Origin: Chiua virens
Taxonomy: Eukaryota > Basidiomycota > Agaricomycetes > Boletales > Boletaceae
Reading direction: 5' to 3'
Assembly (NCBI GenBank): GCA_019787685.1
Contig: JAHNUO010000008.1
Span: 1,550,001-1,614,000, forward strand
DNA: 64,000 nt
This document shows positions 1 through 10,429 of the stretch, one piece after another (the stretch's first letter is position 1; every line of letters begins with the position of its first letter). The notes beneath the pieces are model-generated. The model had not been told where the DNA came from. It saw only the letters and a list, made by a program, of their open reading frames with translations, and ran no database searches. Position numbers and translations under genes: made by a program.

Positions 1-69
1 GCAGTTGTAGGCTCGTGCTAAGGAGCAGGCAGGTCTGCAATGAAGCAGGGGCAGAGGATGGTCAGGGGA

Positions 70-190
70 GACCGAGAGGACACTCAGTGAAGAGGTCAAT
101 GAGGGGTTCGAAGATCAAGGGATCAGTGATGACCGAAGAAGAATGGGAGACACTCAATGAAGAGGTCAACAAGGGTTCAATGATCAAGAG
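70..190. repeat. imperfect tandem duplication, two units of about 60 bp
   Basis: The stretch starting GACCGAGAGG at 70 recurs, diverged, from 131 (GACCGAAGAAG). Both contain ACACTCAxTGAAGAGGTCAA and a following GGGTTC...GATCAAG. It lies downstream of the element 1 pol stop, where the 3' untranslated part of the element is expected. No polypurine tract could be placed on the minus strand. Confidence 0.5.
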
Positions 191-312
191 TGTTTGCAGG
201 GGGGCGCATACGGAAGATGGACCAGGGCTGTAGATCCCTCAGACCAAGCAAGTCTAGAGCAGGATATCCCGGTGTGATCCTGGCAAGACCCTCAAATGGG
301 AGTAGATCAAGG

Positions 313-3300
313 TCAAGGCTGCACAGCAAGTTTGTGCAGGAGCGGTGGGTCAAGACTGAGACTGGTGGTGGTGGTCTGAGCAGGGAACAAGGTGGTCGTG
401 GTGGTGGTTGGGTGATCGAGCCAGACTGAGGGGAAGTCCTTGGGGTAGAGGTGCTTATAAGCATCGACTGTGTCCTTGGCATTACCCAAATTGGACTCGG
501 GTTCCCATGAGTCATCGGAGGCGGAGTATCCTTTCCATCGGATCAGGAACTTGCAGTTCCGTGGGTTCCTGTTGTGTTTCAAGATCCACTCGATCTCGTA
601 TTCTTCTTCTCCAGCGATAAGGTCCGGAGGTGGTTTCAGGAAGTTGTGGCCGTATGTCTCTGTTTCGTGATAGGGCGATAACAGAGAAGCATGGAAGACC
701 AGGTGGATCTTCCAGGTCTTGGGAAGGCGGAGGCGGTAGGTGAGTGGAGAGAGGACTTCCGTGATGGTAAAGGGTCCTTCTCGGCGGGATGCGAGTTTTG
801 GAGAGAGGAGTTCCTGTTTCAAATTGTGGGCTTCCAACCAGACCAGATCTCCTTTGGCGAAGGGTTTGAACTTCTTGAAGGAGCGGGCTTTCATGGCCTG
901 GTGGGCGAGTTCGTGGGCGGCAAGGGCTTCATTGCAGGCAGCGGAGAGGGTTCTGAGGCGTTCCTCGACGGCAGGGAGTTTAGTTTCCGCGATGATGGCA
1001 GGTAAGGGTCTGGGTTCGTAGCCCATCATCAGGAAGAAGGGGGATTTTCCTGTGACGGAGTGAGGGCAGTGGTTGTGGGCAAATTCGGCCATGGGAATTA
1101 GGTCGGCCCAGGACGTGGGATTGTTCTGGCAATACATGCGCAGATAGGTTTTGACTTCCTGGTTGACTCGTTCTGTCTCGCCGTCTGATTGAGGGTGATA
1201 GGCGGTCGAGAGGGAGAGTTTGTAACCGATCAGTCGGGCAAGTTCTTTGGTGAAAGCGGATGCGAATTGCGGTCCGCGATCGGAAATAATCTTGTCGTAG
1301 AGGCCGAAACGCGTGTATACCTTGTGAAAAAAGAGGCATGCTATACCCGCGGAGTCAGCCGTTTTCATGGTTGGGCAAAGAATTACCCCCTTCGTAAGGC
1401 TGTGGTCAACCACGACCATAAGAGAGTCGTAGCCCTCCGCAGAGATGGGCAGGTCAGTGATGAGGTCCATGGAGATATTCTGGAAGGGGCGAGAACACGC
1501 AGAGGGGATTGGAGAGAGGGGCGGGGAGGTTGGGTGAGTGTTGACCTTCTGCTGCTGGCAGGTGGCACAACCGGAGACGTAGGAGCGGACGAAGGAGGCG
1601 AGGCCTGGCCACCAGAACTCGGCAGCGACGAGCTGGCAGGTTTTCAAGAAGCCAGGGTGTCCAGCGGAGTGAGAGTCATGGTGGCAAGCGACGATTTGTT
1701 GCCGCAGGTTCAGGTCAGGGGGAATGTAGACACGGCCCTGATAGGTCAGGATGCCGGCGTCGTATTTCCAATCTGAGAGGCAGGCGCGGAAGGACAACGG
1801 GAGGCCGCCGTCCATGGCGTTCAAGGTATCAAGGACGAGAGGGTCATCCGCTGAAGATTTGGCGATGAGGGATTGGAGGTCGAGGGTGATGAGGTTGACG
1901 AAAACGTTGTCCGGGAGGAGGGTAACATTCTCGTTATCAGGGTCCAAGGTGATATGGTCGGGACGGTGGGATAGCGCGTCGGGACCGTCAAGGAGTTTTC
2001 TGGGAACGTGAGAGAAGGTGAGGTCAAAGTCGGCGAGGTTGAGGAGCCAACGGGCCTGTCGGCGATTCAAGTTTTGGGGTTGACAGAAGTACGTCAGGTT
2101 CTTGTGGTCGGAGAAGACCGTTACAGGGTGTGCACTGCCATGAAGGTGGTGGTGCCAAGCTTTGAGGGATCTGATGACTGCTAGTAGTTTGCGGTCGTAG
2201 ATATCATAGTTTCTCTCTGCAGTGTTGAAGGACTGCGAGAGGTAGGAACAAGGTTTCCAGTCACCGTTGACATTGGTCTGGAGGAGAACACCGCCAGTTG
2301 CGTACTTGGAGGCATCCATAGCAATGGCAAAGGGTCGGGACGAGTCAGGGAACCGAAGTATGGGATCCGTGATGAAGGCCTTTTTGAGGCGGTGGAAGGC
2401 GTCGACCTGGGAGGGTCCCCAAGTCCAAGGGGCGTCTTTCTTGGTAAGATCGACGAGGGGGCAAGCAATGGTGGAGTAGTCAGGGATGAACCGACGGTAG
2501 AAATTGGCGAAGCCCATGAATGATCGGACGTCCTTGAGCTTGGTGGGAGTTGGCCAGTCGGTGATGCCAGCGACCTTGATGGGGTCCATGGCGAGCTCTC
2601 TGGGGCAGGTGATCATGCCAAGATATTCGACTTCCGTGGTGGCAAAGTGGCACTTCTCGAGTTTGAGGTGAAGGTCAAGTTCCTTCATATGGGTGAGAAC
2701 GCGCTTGGTGCGTTCGGTGTGTTCTGCCTCATTTTCGGAGAAGATCAGGAGGTCGTCCATGTAGATAACGAGCCATCCTTCGGCGATCATGTTGCGGAAG
2801 GAGTCGTTCATGAATCACTGGAAGGTGGTGGGAGAGTTGGTCAGTCCGAAGAACATGACCATGGGTTCGAAGAGGCTGCGGTGGGTGATGAAGGCGGCTT
2901 TCCATTGATGTCCATCTTTGATTCGGACATTGTTATATCCCCATCGGACGTCAAACTTGGTGAAGAGCTTAGCGTCTTTGAGTTTGTTGACGAGGTCCGA
3001 GATTAAGGGAAGGGGGTAGGCATCACGGATGGTGTGTTCGTTCACGTAACGGTAATCTTGACATGGTCAGAGTTTGCCATCCTTTTTCTTGATGAAGAAG
3101 AAGGGGGAGGCCTGTGGAGAGTTAGAGGGACAGATCTTACCGTTCGCAAGGTGTTCATCAATGAACTCGTCGGTAGCCTTCTGTTCTTCGGGGGACAAGG
3201 GGTAGACTTTCCCAACCTTGGGTTGGAATGAGTCCTTGAGATGGATCTCGTGATCACAGGTCCGGGATGGGGGCATCTGGTTAAAGGGTTCCTTCACGAA

Positions 3301-4062
3301 TATGGATTCGAATTCCTTGTATTCCAAAGGGAGGGTTACCTTGGCTTTCGGGGCTGCGGCAGCAAGGGAGGTGGCGTTGGTGAGCTTCTCGGGTTGAGTG
3401 GTCCGAACAAAGCAACACCCCGCACGCATGACACAGTTCACAGAGTGTTGTACAGAGCTGATCGTGAATCGATGGCCCCGTTGGGTGTCAAGGTAGTCGT
3501 AGAGTTTACCATCCCAAATGGGATTGGTATCAAGGTGGCGAACCGGTCGGTTCGGAGGGGGATGGGCAAGTTTGGCTGAGTGGCAGGGTTCGTCAGTGGT
3601 GGTTGGAGGGAGGTCTTGTTCGGGAGCGGAGATGGAGATGGTCTTGGCAACCCAATCGATGATGGGGTTGGTCGCCTTGAGCCAAGGGAGTCCGAGGATT
3701 ACGTTTTCAGAGCCACAGTGGATAATGTGGAACTTTACGCGTTGGAGTACTCCACCAAGAGCAATCCAGAGGGTGGTGGTGAATTTGATGTCACCGTTCT
3801 TGTTCATGGTAGCGTCGATGTTCCTAACCGGGATGGGTTTCAGAAGACGCTCCTTGGGGAATTTGTTTTTCTGGACAAAATGCCAGTCAATGCAGTTAAT
3901 CCCAGCTCCGGAATCGATGAGAGCACGGGTGTCGATGTCTTGCGAGGTACTAGTAGTGTTCAATCTAATGGGGATTTGCATAGATTGGGACGAAAGCTCA
4001 GCTACTAATACATGGGTACGAGATTGGGAAGATACCGGCGTTGAATCAGTCTTCCTCCTTAA
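313..4062 (-). pseudogene. pro-pol of element 1: protease, RT, RNase H, integrase, chromodomain
   Basis: Reading in the -1 frame after the slippery site: an aspartic protease with ALIDSGAGINCID near 3900; reverse transcriptase from about 3300, with the catalytic YMDD box near 2760; RNase H around 2300-2050; the integrase HHCC zinc motif (HHDSHSAGH...CATCQQQK) near 1650-1550 and the DDE core (SMDLITDLP; SDRGPQFAS; SDGETERVNQEV) near 1450-1180; and a C-terminal chromodomain (EYEIEWILKHNRN, KFLIRWKGY) near 620-520. Two TGA codons break the frame, at 3067-3069 (in KKDGKL*PCQDYRY, where Arg is conserved in the family) and at 2815-2817. Apart from these and the gag stops, little is damaged. It ends at TGA 313-315. 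Confidence 0.9.
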
Positions 4063-4068
4063 AAACCC
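4027..4068 (-). promoter_or_regulatory. predicted -1 ribosomal frameshift site between gag and pro-pol
   Basis: On the minus strand the last Gag codons read ACG GGT TTT TAA. G-GGT-TTT (4068-4062) fits the X-XXY-YYZ slippery rule. Slipping back one base avoids the TAA and enters the frame that continues LRRKTDSTPVSSQ and then protease. Six bases downstream a hairpin can form between GGAAGA (4055-4050) and TCTTCC (4032-4027), six perfect pairs around a 17-nt loop, at the spacing usual for frameshift stimulators. The heptamer, stop, frame relation and stem are seen directly; function is inferred. Confidence 0.6.
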
Positions 4069-4976
4069 GTGACCGGGGTGGTCACCTTGTTGACGCTCAT
4101 TGCATCCTCTTCGTCGTCGTCGTCTACTTCGACGAGAGATGGAACGGGTTCCTGTTTGGGTTCTGCTTTCCACACCTTCTTGGAGGTCGATGCGGGAGTT
4201 GTCGGGGGTTTGGTCGTAAAGACCGGGCAGGAGGAGGTGCAATGGCCGGGTTGGTGGCACCGGAAGCAAAGGTTCTTCTTGAAGCATCACTTGCACTCAG
4301 CTTCGGTCATCTTGGGAGGGATGTTGACAGCATCCACGTCCATGGCGTCAGGGTCTCACTCCTTCTTGTGAGGGGGGTTGTTGTGGAAGACAACGGCGGC
4401 GGCGGGTTTCTTGTTTCGACGGGCGATCTCGTCGGCACGCTCCCATTGGGTTTTGAAGTGCATGGCTTGGGTGTACCACTTGTCGATCGTGGTAGGGACC
4501 GTATCCATGCCTTGGATGCACCTCATGAGGGAGGGGGGAAGGCTGGCCGCGAAGAAGTTTATGAGGACGGAGTCAGAGCCTGTAAGCCCTGCGGTGGCAA
4601 CCTTGTTGCGGAAGGTGGAGATGAAGGAGGGGACGTCTTCGTTCTTGGTGACGCGGGTGGTGGAGAGCCAGGCGATGGCGTCACCCTTGGTGTCGTGGTG
4701 TTCGAAGTCCTTTCAGAACTCCATTTGCCAATCGCTCCAGGTTCCGAAGGAACGGAGTGGGATGGACTTAGTGTGGAAGGTATCAGCCCAGGTTTTGGCT
4801 GACCCCTCAGTCATGAAGGAGAGGGCAAAGGCGACACATTTGTTGTCCGTATTGTAGATGGGGTCATTGACGAAGAGATAGGTGGCGATGTCATTGAGCC
4901 AGGGGATGGCATGGTCGTAGGACCCGTCAAAGGTGGAGGGTTTTCCGAGGCGGAGTTCGACTACCTTGCTAGACAT
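4059..4976 (-). pseudogene. gag of element 1, with three internal TGA codons
   Basis: The frame opens with MSSKVVELRLGKPSTFDGSY, a typical Ty3/Gypsy Gag start (structural protein, capsid fold), and later contains a CCHC zinc knuckle, CFRCHQPGHCTSSC (C-x2-C-x4-H-x4-C), that would bind RNA. It is interrupted by TGA at 4713-4715, 4356-4358 and 4287-4289, all in one reading frame with good Gag-like sequence on both sides, so these are nonsense mutations rather than frame changes. The frame ends at TAA 4059-4061, directly after the heptamer GGGTTTT. Protease and polymerase follow in the -1 frame. The Gag assignment is firm; the element cannot make a full-length Gag unless TGA is read through. Confidence 0.85.
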
Positions 4977-5337
4977 GTTGCTAGACGAGGTGGTGGGGTT
5001 GGTTAAGGGTGATCCGAAAGTTGGGATTACCGAGGGTCGAGGGTTCCAGATAGATGATGGTCCAGGGTTAGGCCTTCATGGGGTCGTTGGGGACACGAAG
5101 GTGGCAAGGGCGGGGAGGTCAAGGTTCGAGGTGAGACAGTCAGCTAGCTGCTGGATCTCGTCTTCAGGTTGCTCGATGTTGACATCGAGATCTTCCTCCT
5201 GGGGTTCAGAAGGTGGAGTTGTGGGTTCAGGGTTTTCGTCAGAAAGATCGGATGATGGGGTTTGGGAGGTCCGAAGATTCCAAGCGGGGTTCAAGAGTGG
5301 TCGAATGGGAGGTCATCCGGCAATGGTGGGCAGCTAA

Positions 5338-6099
5338 CTGCACGAAGGCAGGCTGTATACGAGAGTCTTGATCTTATGTTACGATAGCTCCGGGTAGGAA
5401 CTAGTGTAGCCGCAAAAGCACTAAGTGTCAAGTGGCTGCGATAACTCGAACAACCACCACTTGATACATGGTGCGCTGTAAGAGTTCAAGGAGGTCTGCT
5501 GTTAGCGGTTTGCTAACAGTGGAATCAAGATAGAACTCAGGCGTTGCTGAGAGTGTCCTGTTGGGAATCTATACCTGAAGGACCAAGGGGTCTTCCTCTT
5601 GTGATCGAGGTGGAACCTAGGCGTTGGCCGTAGGTGTCGAGAGTCAAGGGTCAAGGAGGTCACAGGGGGGTTCCTGAGTGGAGGCAGGGATACTCAGCTA
5701 GATTGCGGGTACTACAGAAGTACAGTGGTACAGAGGGAGTATTGCTGCGAGGTATATACATTTGATATAAAGGGGTGTTCCAATGAAGAGAGGAACCAAG
5801 CAAAGGGAACAAAAGTGAAGTAGGGATACTTCGTGAGAAGAGGGAGTCATACGATGACGACTGATGAAGAAATAAAGAAAGCTACCATGCTATGGAGCAA
5901 TGTGATCTCTACAAGTACGGGGAGTGGATCATAGAGCAGAAGAGCTAGGTAAGAGTCCATTGGGGAAATGGAGTCAACAAGGCAAAAGAGAAAAGTTGTA
6001 ACAATCTGACTACATTGATATACCTGAGCTAGCTGCAAAAGGTCGTGGTGGCCAGCCTGGTGATGCTCAGTTACTTGACCTTGCAATCCATTGTCATTG
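5338..6099. other. non-coding stretch: presumed 5' LTR/leader of element 1, then hAT flank
   Basis: No credible coding sequence. It contains diverged internal duplications (for example ACTCAGGCGTTG near 5536 and ACCTAGGCGTTG near 5617) and an AT-rich TATATAC/TATAAAGG stretch near 5753-5772 that could be promoter-like. It lies where the 5' LTR and leader of element 1 must be. The exact LTR ends were not found. No hAT left terminal repeat was seen. Confidence 0.4.
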
Positions 6100-6139
6100 A
6101 CGTGATGATCCAACCCACACAAACATTTTCCATTGTGTT

Positions 6140-9100
6140 GGAACACCTGATGGCTGCACAACTGCATGGAAGAGTAAGAACCATGTCAAAAGAAGAATAA
6201 TGGCCCATGCTGCAACATGCAATCACCTGTCACAGGACCTTTGCAAGCAGCTTGATGGTGGACTTGCTGTGCTTGTGCCATCTACCAGGCTTGAATCAAG
6301 TCCTGGTGCTGTGCTATCAATTGGAAAGTTGAAGTCAAAGCCACTCGTGACTAGTGGCAAACACCAGGCTGACTCAGACCAACCATCTGTATTACCCTTG
6401 ATGAAAAAAGCCCACAATGACCAACTCACAGCACAACTCAATGCCGATATCATGTGTTTCTTCTGTGTTGGTGGTATTCCACCCTTCAAGGCCAATCTCC
6501 CAGAGTGGAAGGCAATGTGGACACATGCCATGCCTACATATACACCTGCCTCAAGATCTAAACTAGAGGAGTATCAGATTCCATCAGAAGCAGCATGTGC
6601 ACGCATGCTAAACCTGAAACCTCTGAAAACCTGTGCCAACCTCAGCATTACCTTCAATGGCCAAACCACATGGCATCCCAAGTCTGTGTATACCATTCAC
6701 ATCACAACCCCAGAGCGACTTGTGTTCCTTTTCGATGGAAATGAGGCATCGGATGAATCTCACACCACTGATCATCTTTTCAAAATGCTTGATGAGGTAA
6801 GTCCGAGTCAAGACAATATCTGCTACTTCAAGCCTCAGTATACTGATATTTCTGCAGATCATGGTTGAAGTTGGACCCAAATGTTTTGCTGGAATATATT
6901 CAGATGATACAGGAAACACACAACTCACCCATCAAAAGGTTCAGGAGAAATACCCATGGATTCTCAACATTCCTGATCCATGTCACCAAATGAACCTCTT
7001 ACTAAAGGATATTTGCTTGATCCCATATTTTAGTGATGTAGGCATATAGATCATACACTTCAAGTTCACGTGGCTGACAACCTTGCACATCAGGTTATTG
7101 GAGCAATCCGACAGGTGATCAAATTTTTCCACAAGTCAACCTCTGCCAATGCAAAGCTGAAGGCTGCTCAAAAGAAACACCACATTTCCAAAGGACTTGT
7201 ATCCATTGGAAACACATGCTTTGGAACATTGTATTTCTCAGGGGTGTCTGTACAGCACAGTCTTCCAGCAATCCATGAACTTTGTGGGAGTAAGACTGTA
7301 GTTGTACCAGTATGATTCCAAGTCATTACACAGCCTCAAGAGTCAAGACCACTGATTCAATTTATTTTACTAGGATGTACATGAATCATTTACCCCGGAA
7401 ACTGCTCAGACACTTGAATTTCAGCTTCAGCTTGGGCAACTCCTGGTGGTTACAGGACCACCTGCTAAGGCAACAAAATGCCTTGAGTCTGCATTTGCAA
7501 ATGCAGTGGATATCTACATTTTCTGGTTGGCAGTTCAGGCTGCATTTGCTGATCTCTGCAAGAGTAATTTAGTGTGACTTCCTGATACCATCATTGGGAA
7601 GATCCGACAACTTTGCAACTACCGGTTCAATCAGATGATCAATGATGGTGTTAGAGACCGTGCGACTCGGAGGTAGCCAACTCCGGATCTCCGGAGTTGT
7701 AGCGTCGGACGGGACTTGGCTTCACCGTATGTGGTGTGCCCTTGTCACAGTCTGTCCCTATATTTCGGACGTACGGAGAACGGAGGTAGATATATGACTC
7801 AACACATAAAGTGGAGTCGAGCAGAGTAAAGACCATCAAGGTCTTACGGGGTGTTCGGAGTGAGTCGTACAAATAAACTAATATTCAGACTAAGGGTACA
7901 CAGTCGGGGTACTACAGTTTATATACTTGGAGTGGAATGGAGATTAGTAATGGAGTTGGTAAGAACTGAGTAAGACGGAAGATCGGGAAACTACATAGCC
8001 GGAGGTAAGTCGGGTACTGAGAAAGCCGGAGCTGTGCTCGTAAGCGAGACACAGGTTATGTACTAAAATAAAAGAGGAAACATATATACGTAACGGAGGT
8101 CCGGGATCACGGAGTTGCGTCCTGAGGGTGATCGACCCGGAGTTATGGTCTAAGAGGTACGGAGTTGTATCTGGAGGAACGGAGAACGGAGCGGTATATG
8201 ACAGATGGCCATTCAGATATTTTTATTTCGGCCTTCTTGCTTGTCCCAAGTGCATTGCTGCCCTTCAGAAATTATTGAGATAGTATTGACTTCAAAACCT
8301 AGGTAACCATGACTCAGGGATCCTCAAACATGCCAATCCACTTGAAATTGGAAGTATCCAAATTCAACATTCCACCACTGACAAAGAACCCTCTACTTCC
8401 CATGTAGACCCTACAAACAGTGTCTTGAAAAGAATAGGAAGTTTTCTTGTACAACAACTCCGTGTTGAATATGAACAGAAGGGTGAAAAGATACATGACC
8501 TTGATGAGCAAGATGTGGTCCCTCAGTCACAGAACAATTTGTCACATACACAAAAGGAGCATGGCCATTCAACAAGAAGTTCACTGCAGGCTCAGACATC
8601 ATGGCATATTGGTGGGATTTCCTGGATCATGAAAATGGAGACATTCTTGTGGTACTGTGACATTCCTATTGCTCCAAGTCTTCACACAAAATTCAAGTCA
8701 TATTTAATCACCAGTTTCTTGCAACAAAGCTATTTGCTATTACAGTGAATTCCATGGCAGATGAATGGACAGCCTCGACAATGACATAGCTCAACTCAGC
8801 TCTTCGAAGCAGCCAAAAGAGCTCGACATTGATCAACCAGGTGCAAGTATGACAGTCCATACTCATGGAACAAGAGTTACGAGACCACAGAGGTGTAGGT
8901 CATTTAATCAGCTTAATGTACTACTCCGAGTCTTGCTCATGTTCAGCTCTTGTGCTCACCTGAGACTGAAGCACACAGAAAACCTATGCTCAAGTTCCGG
9001 GATCTACTAGTACATCATGATGGCAATCACAATGATGGTGTCACCTCCAGGTCCTCAGAAGATTCAGTATTGAACTTGGAACTTCAAGCTGAAGACTCGG

Positions 9101-9372
9101 ATGTGGCAAAGACCAATGTGGACACAGCCGCTGATGGTTGGTTGGATGGTGATAATGTGGCAGTCGAGAGTGATCTACATTTCCTGGCATGCAACGATCA
9201 CTCTCTTGTTGGTGGGGAACAGGCAAAGCTTGATGTTCCCCACTTACTAGACTTGTTGTCAGACAAACCACTGGAGCTTACCAGTAGCACGGAGAGTACT
9301 AATAGTGTCCACAAGTCATCAAGTCGCCAGGTTGCCGCACCTGTCAATTGGTCGTTCAGGTTCCCACAGTAG
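6140..9372 (+). pseudogene. decayed hAT transposase
   Basis: Pieces in order: a BED-type zinc finger at about 6140-6240 (CVGTPDGC ... HVKRRIMAHAATC); a DUF659-like/catalytic region at about 6660-7050 (SITFNGQTTWHPKSVYTIH; VGPKCFAGIYSDDTGN, with catalytic Asp; DPCHQMNLLLKDIC); a middle region to about 7640; then, after the nested LTR, the rest of the catalytic region and the C-terminal dimerisation motif near 8740-8800 (VNSMADEWTAST). A hydrophilic tail ends at the stop at 9370-9372. Several stops and frame changes make it non-functional. Across the LTR the frame rejoins exactly when one copy of the 5-bp duplication is removed (NQMINDG|HSDIFISAF). Family assignment rests on these motifs. Confidence 0.8.
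7649..8203. repeat. solo LTR, 555 bp, inside the hAT transposase
   Basis: The insert starts TGTTAGAGACC and ends GTATATGACA (TG...CA ends, imperfect TGTTA/TGACA inverted ends). It is flanked by a direct repeat GATGG at 7644-7648 and 8204-8208. Removing the insert and one GATGG restores the transposase frame. The 5-bp duplication and TGTTA start suggest a Ty1/Copia or Ty3 element; no internal sequence remains. The interior is unusually rich in CGGAG. Confidence 0.85.
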
Positions 9373-9373
9373 C

Positions 9374-9485
9374 TAAATAAGGAATGTTAAAAACTAGTTT
9401 TTAACTCGTGTCAAAAACCCCTCTGATGTTGGGTTGGGTTTTAACCCGTCAAAAACTCGTGGATTGAGTTTTTCACGCAGCCCTA
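9374..9485 (+). repeat. right terminal and subterminal region of the hAT element
   Basis: It follows the transposase stop. GTTAAAAACTAGTTTTTAAC and several copies of AAAACTCGT/AACCCGTC form subterminal repeats, and the outer end reads GTTTTTCACGCAGCCCTA. Subterminal repeats of this kind are where hAT transposases bind. The outer edge is confirmed by the uninterrupted repeat copy at 32533-33071. Confidence 0.65.
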
Positions 9486-10044
9486 ATCTACCCCTCTTCT
9501 AGTGCTCGACGCAATCTTGAAAACATTGTCAGCAGATGCAAGTACAATTTGAAACATGTAGACTCGGATGTGAATTCACAGCAACTCTGCCTCACGGCAC
9601 CTATGTCTCCTTTGCCGTGACCTCGGTGTTAGTTCTCATGTTAATATATATACCTTTCTATCCCCCTCGCGCTGCTTGCCATCCCCGGCCTGCCAAGGTT
9701 CTTCTCAAAGCTATCCGGAAAACAGGGTGGGATCCAAGTTCATGATTGAGCTCTCACCGAGTCGTACGACGATCTCCTTGCCGGTCCTTCTGCGCATCGT
9801 CAGGGATGTCAATTCAATATTCAATCACCACTCTCGCACGTCGCCTTGTTCTTCAACTCGCCTGCATTCCCCGTACGCACCACGTCCAATCCTGTACCAT
9901 CTGTCAGTGAATACCGCGCGCTCGGTGTCCAATGTGCTCCCGCTATCATTCATCTGTCCCCTTCAGGTTTCAGGCTTCTGGGACTATGTATGACGTGATT
10001 CGCCAGCCTGCTTCAAAACTGATCTGTCAGCTTTCTCGTTCCTA
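9486..10044 (+). repeat. dispersed repeat, copy A (inverted relative to 32533-33071)
   Basis: About 550 bp recur, diverged and with small indels, in inverted orientation at 32533-33071. Shared blocks include CGACGCAATCTTGAAAxCATT, TCTATCCCCCTCGCGCTGCT and CAATATTCAATCACCACTCT. The last 30 bp (to TCGTTCCTA) overlap the 3' end of the AA9 gene fragment, so the repeat carries the gene end plus its downstream flank. The left edge was cut by the hAT insertion. Confidence 0.75.
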
Positions 10045-10425
10045 GAGTCATGGTTGGGTCGTAAATCCCAGGCTTGTTGTCCGAGTAGCAACTGGGGAAT
10101 GCGCACTCTTCGCTGCTCTTTGCCGCGCCAGTACCTGAACCTCCAATACTAAGTTGGATGCAGCCCGGGTAGAATTCTGCACCTCCTTCCGCCATGGCAT
10201 TCTGGAGGGAAATAAGTTCAGAGCGCAGGAGGTAATTACCTGGGGCGATGTTACTACTAGGAATCGTCACGTTTGCGGACTGCTTTGATATTGTACGACC
10301 CGAATCCAGAGTGAACAACAGTTCAGGGACACTACATAGTTAGTGCGACGTACAGAGGTTGGCCTGATACCAAGCAGAATCATGTAGATCATGACAGGTC
10401 CAACGCTGTGAGGCCACTGATGAAA
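10013..10425 (-). pseudogene. AA9 lytic polysaccharide monooxygenase, C-terminal fragment
   Basis: AA9 (former GH61) enzymes are secreted copper oxidases that cleave cellulose. Visible here are a WPHSVGPVM block near 10416, followed out of frame by the D-S-A-W-Y-Q strand, then the last exon with VTIPSSNIAPGNYLLRSEL, EFYPGCIQLSI and SGTG. The conserved histidine brace at the mature N-terminus and the whole first half are missing, and at least one frame change separates the two blocks. It ends at the stop at 10013-10015 inside dispersed repeat A. This is a relic, probably brought or left by duplication with that repeat. Confidence 0.65.
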
Positions 10426-10429
10426 ACTG

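Larger units (their letters stand above)
180..5459 (-). mobile_element. Ty3/Gypsy chromovirus-type LTR retrotransposon, decayed (element 1)
   Basis: Minus-strand gag, protease, reverse transcriptase, RNase H, integrase and chromodomain lie in Ty3/Gypsy order (RT before integrase); the C-terminal chromodomain places it with the chromoviruses. The coding region runs from about 4976 down to 313 and carries five in-frame TGA codons. The 3' LTR must lie left of position 1, because no sequence in 1-310 matches the region right of 4976. The 5' LTR should lie within about 5338-5900 but its edges were not resolved. A possible inner LTR edge is near 5461: on the minus strand, ...TATCA is followed two bases later by TGGTGGTTGTTCG, the usual layout of LTR end and primer-binding site. 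The element abuts the hAT relic and may be nested in it, since no left hAT end is visible. Confidence 0.85.
6100..9485 (+). mobile_element. hAT-superfamily DNA transposon relic
   Basis: A broken transposase reading frame is followed by a right end whose reverse complement reads TAGGGCTGCGTGAAAAACTC, a typical hAT terminus (T/CAGGG start). The end is placed at 9485 because sequence from 9486 onward (ATCTACCCCTC...) matches the unoccupied second copy of the flanking repeat at 33071-32533. The expected 8-bp target duplication would be ATCTACCC. The left end is not in view and was probably lost when element 1 inserted. A 555-bp solo LTR is nested inside. Confidence 0.8.

Noticed and set aside
1..310. 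Left end as the 3' LTR of element 1
   Set aside because: No match to the region right of the gag start and no recognisable TG...CA edge; the LTR is more likely outside the window.
1189..1776. Plus-strand 195-codon ORF and other long plus-strand ORFs at 2647-4802
   Set aside because: Antisense to the element 1 pol and gag frames; they arise from the codon composition of the real minus-strand ORF.
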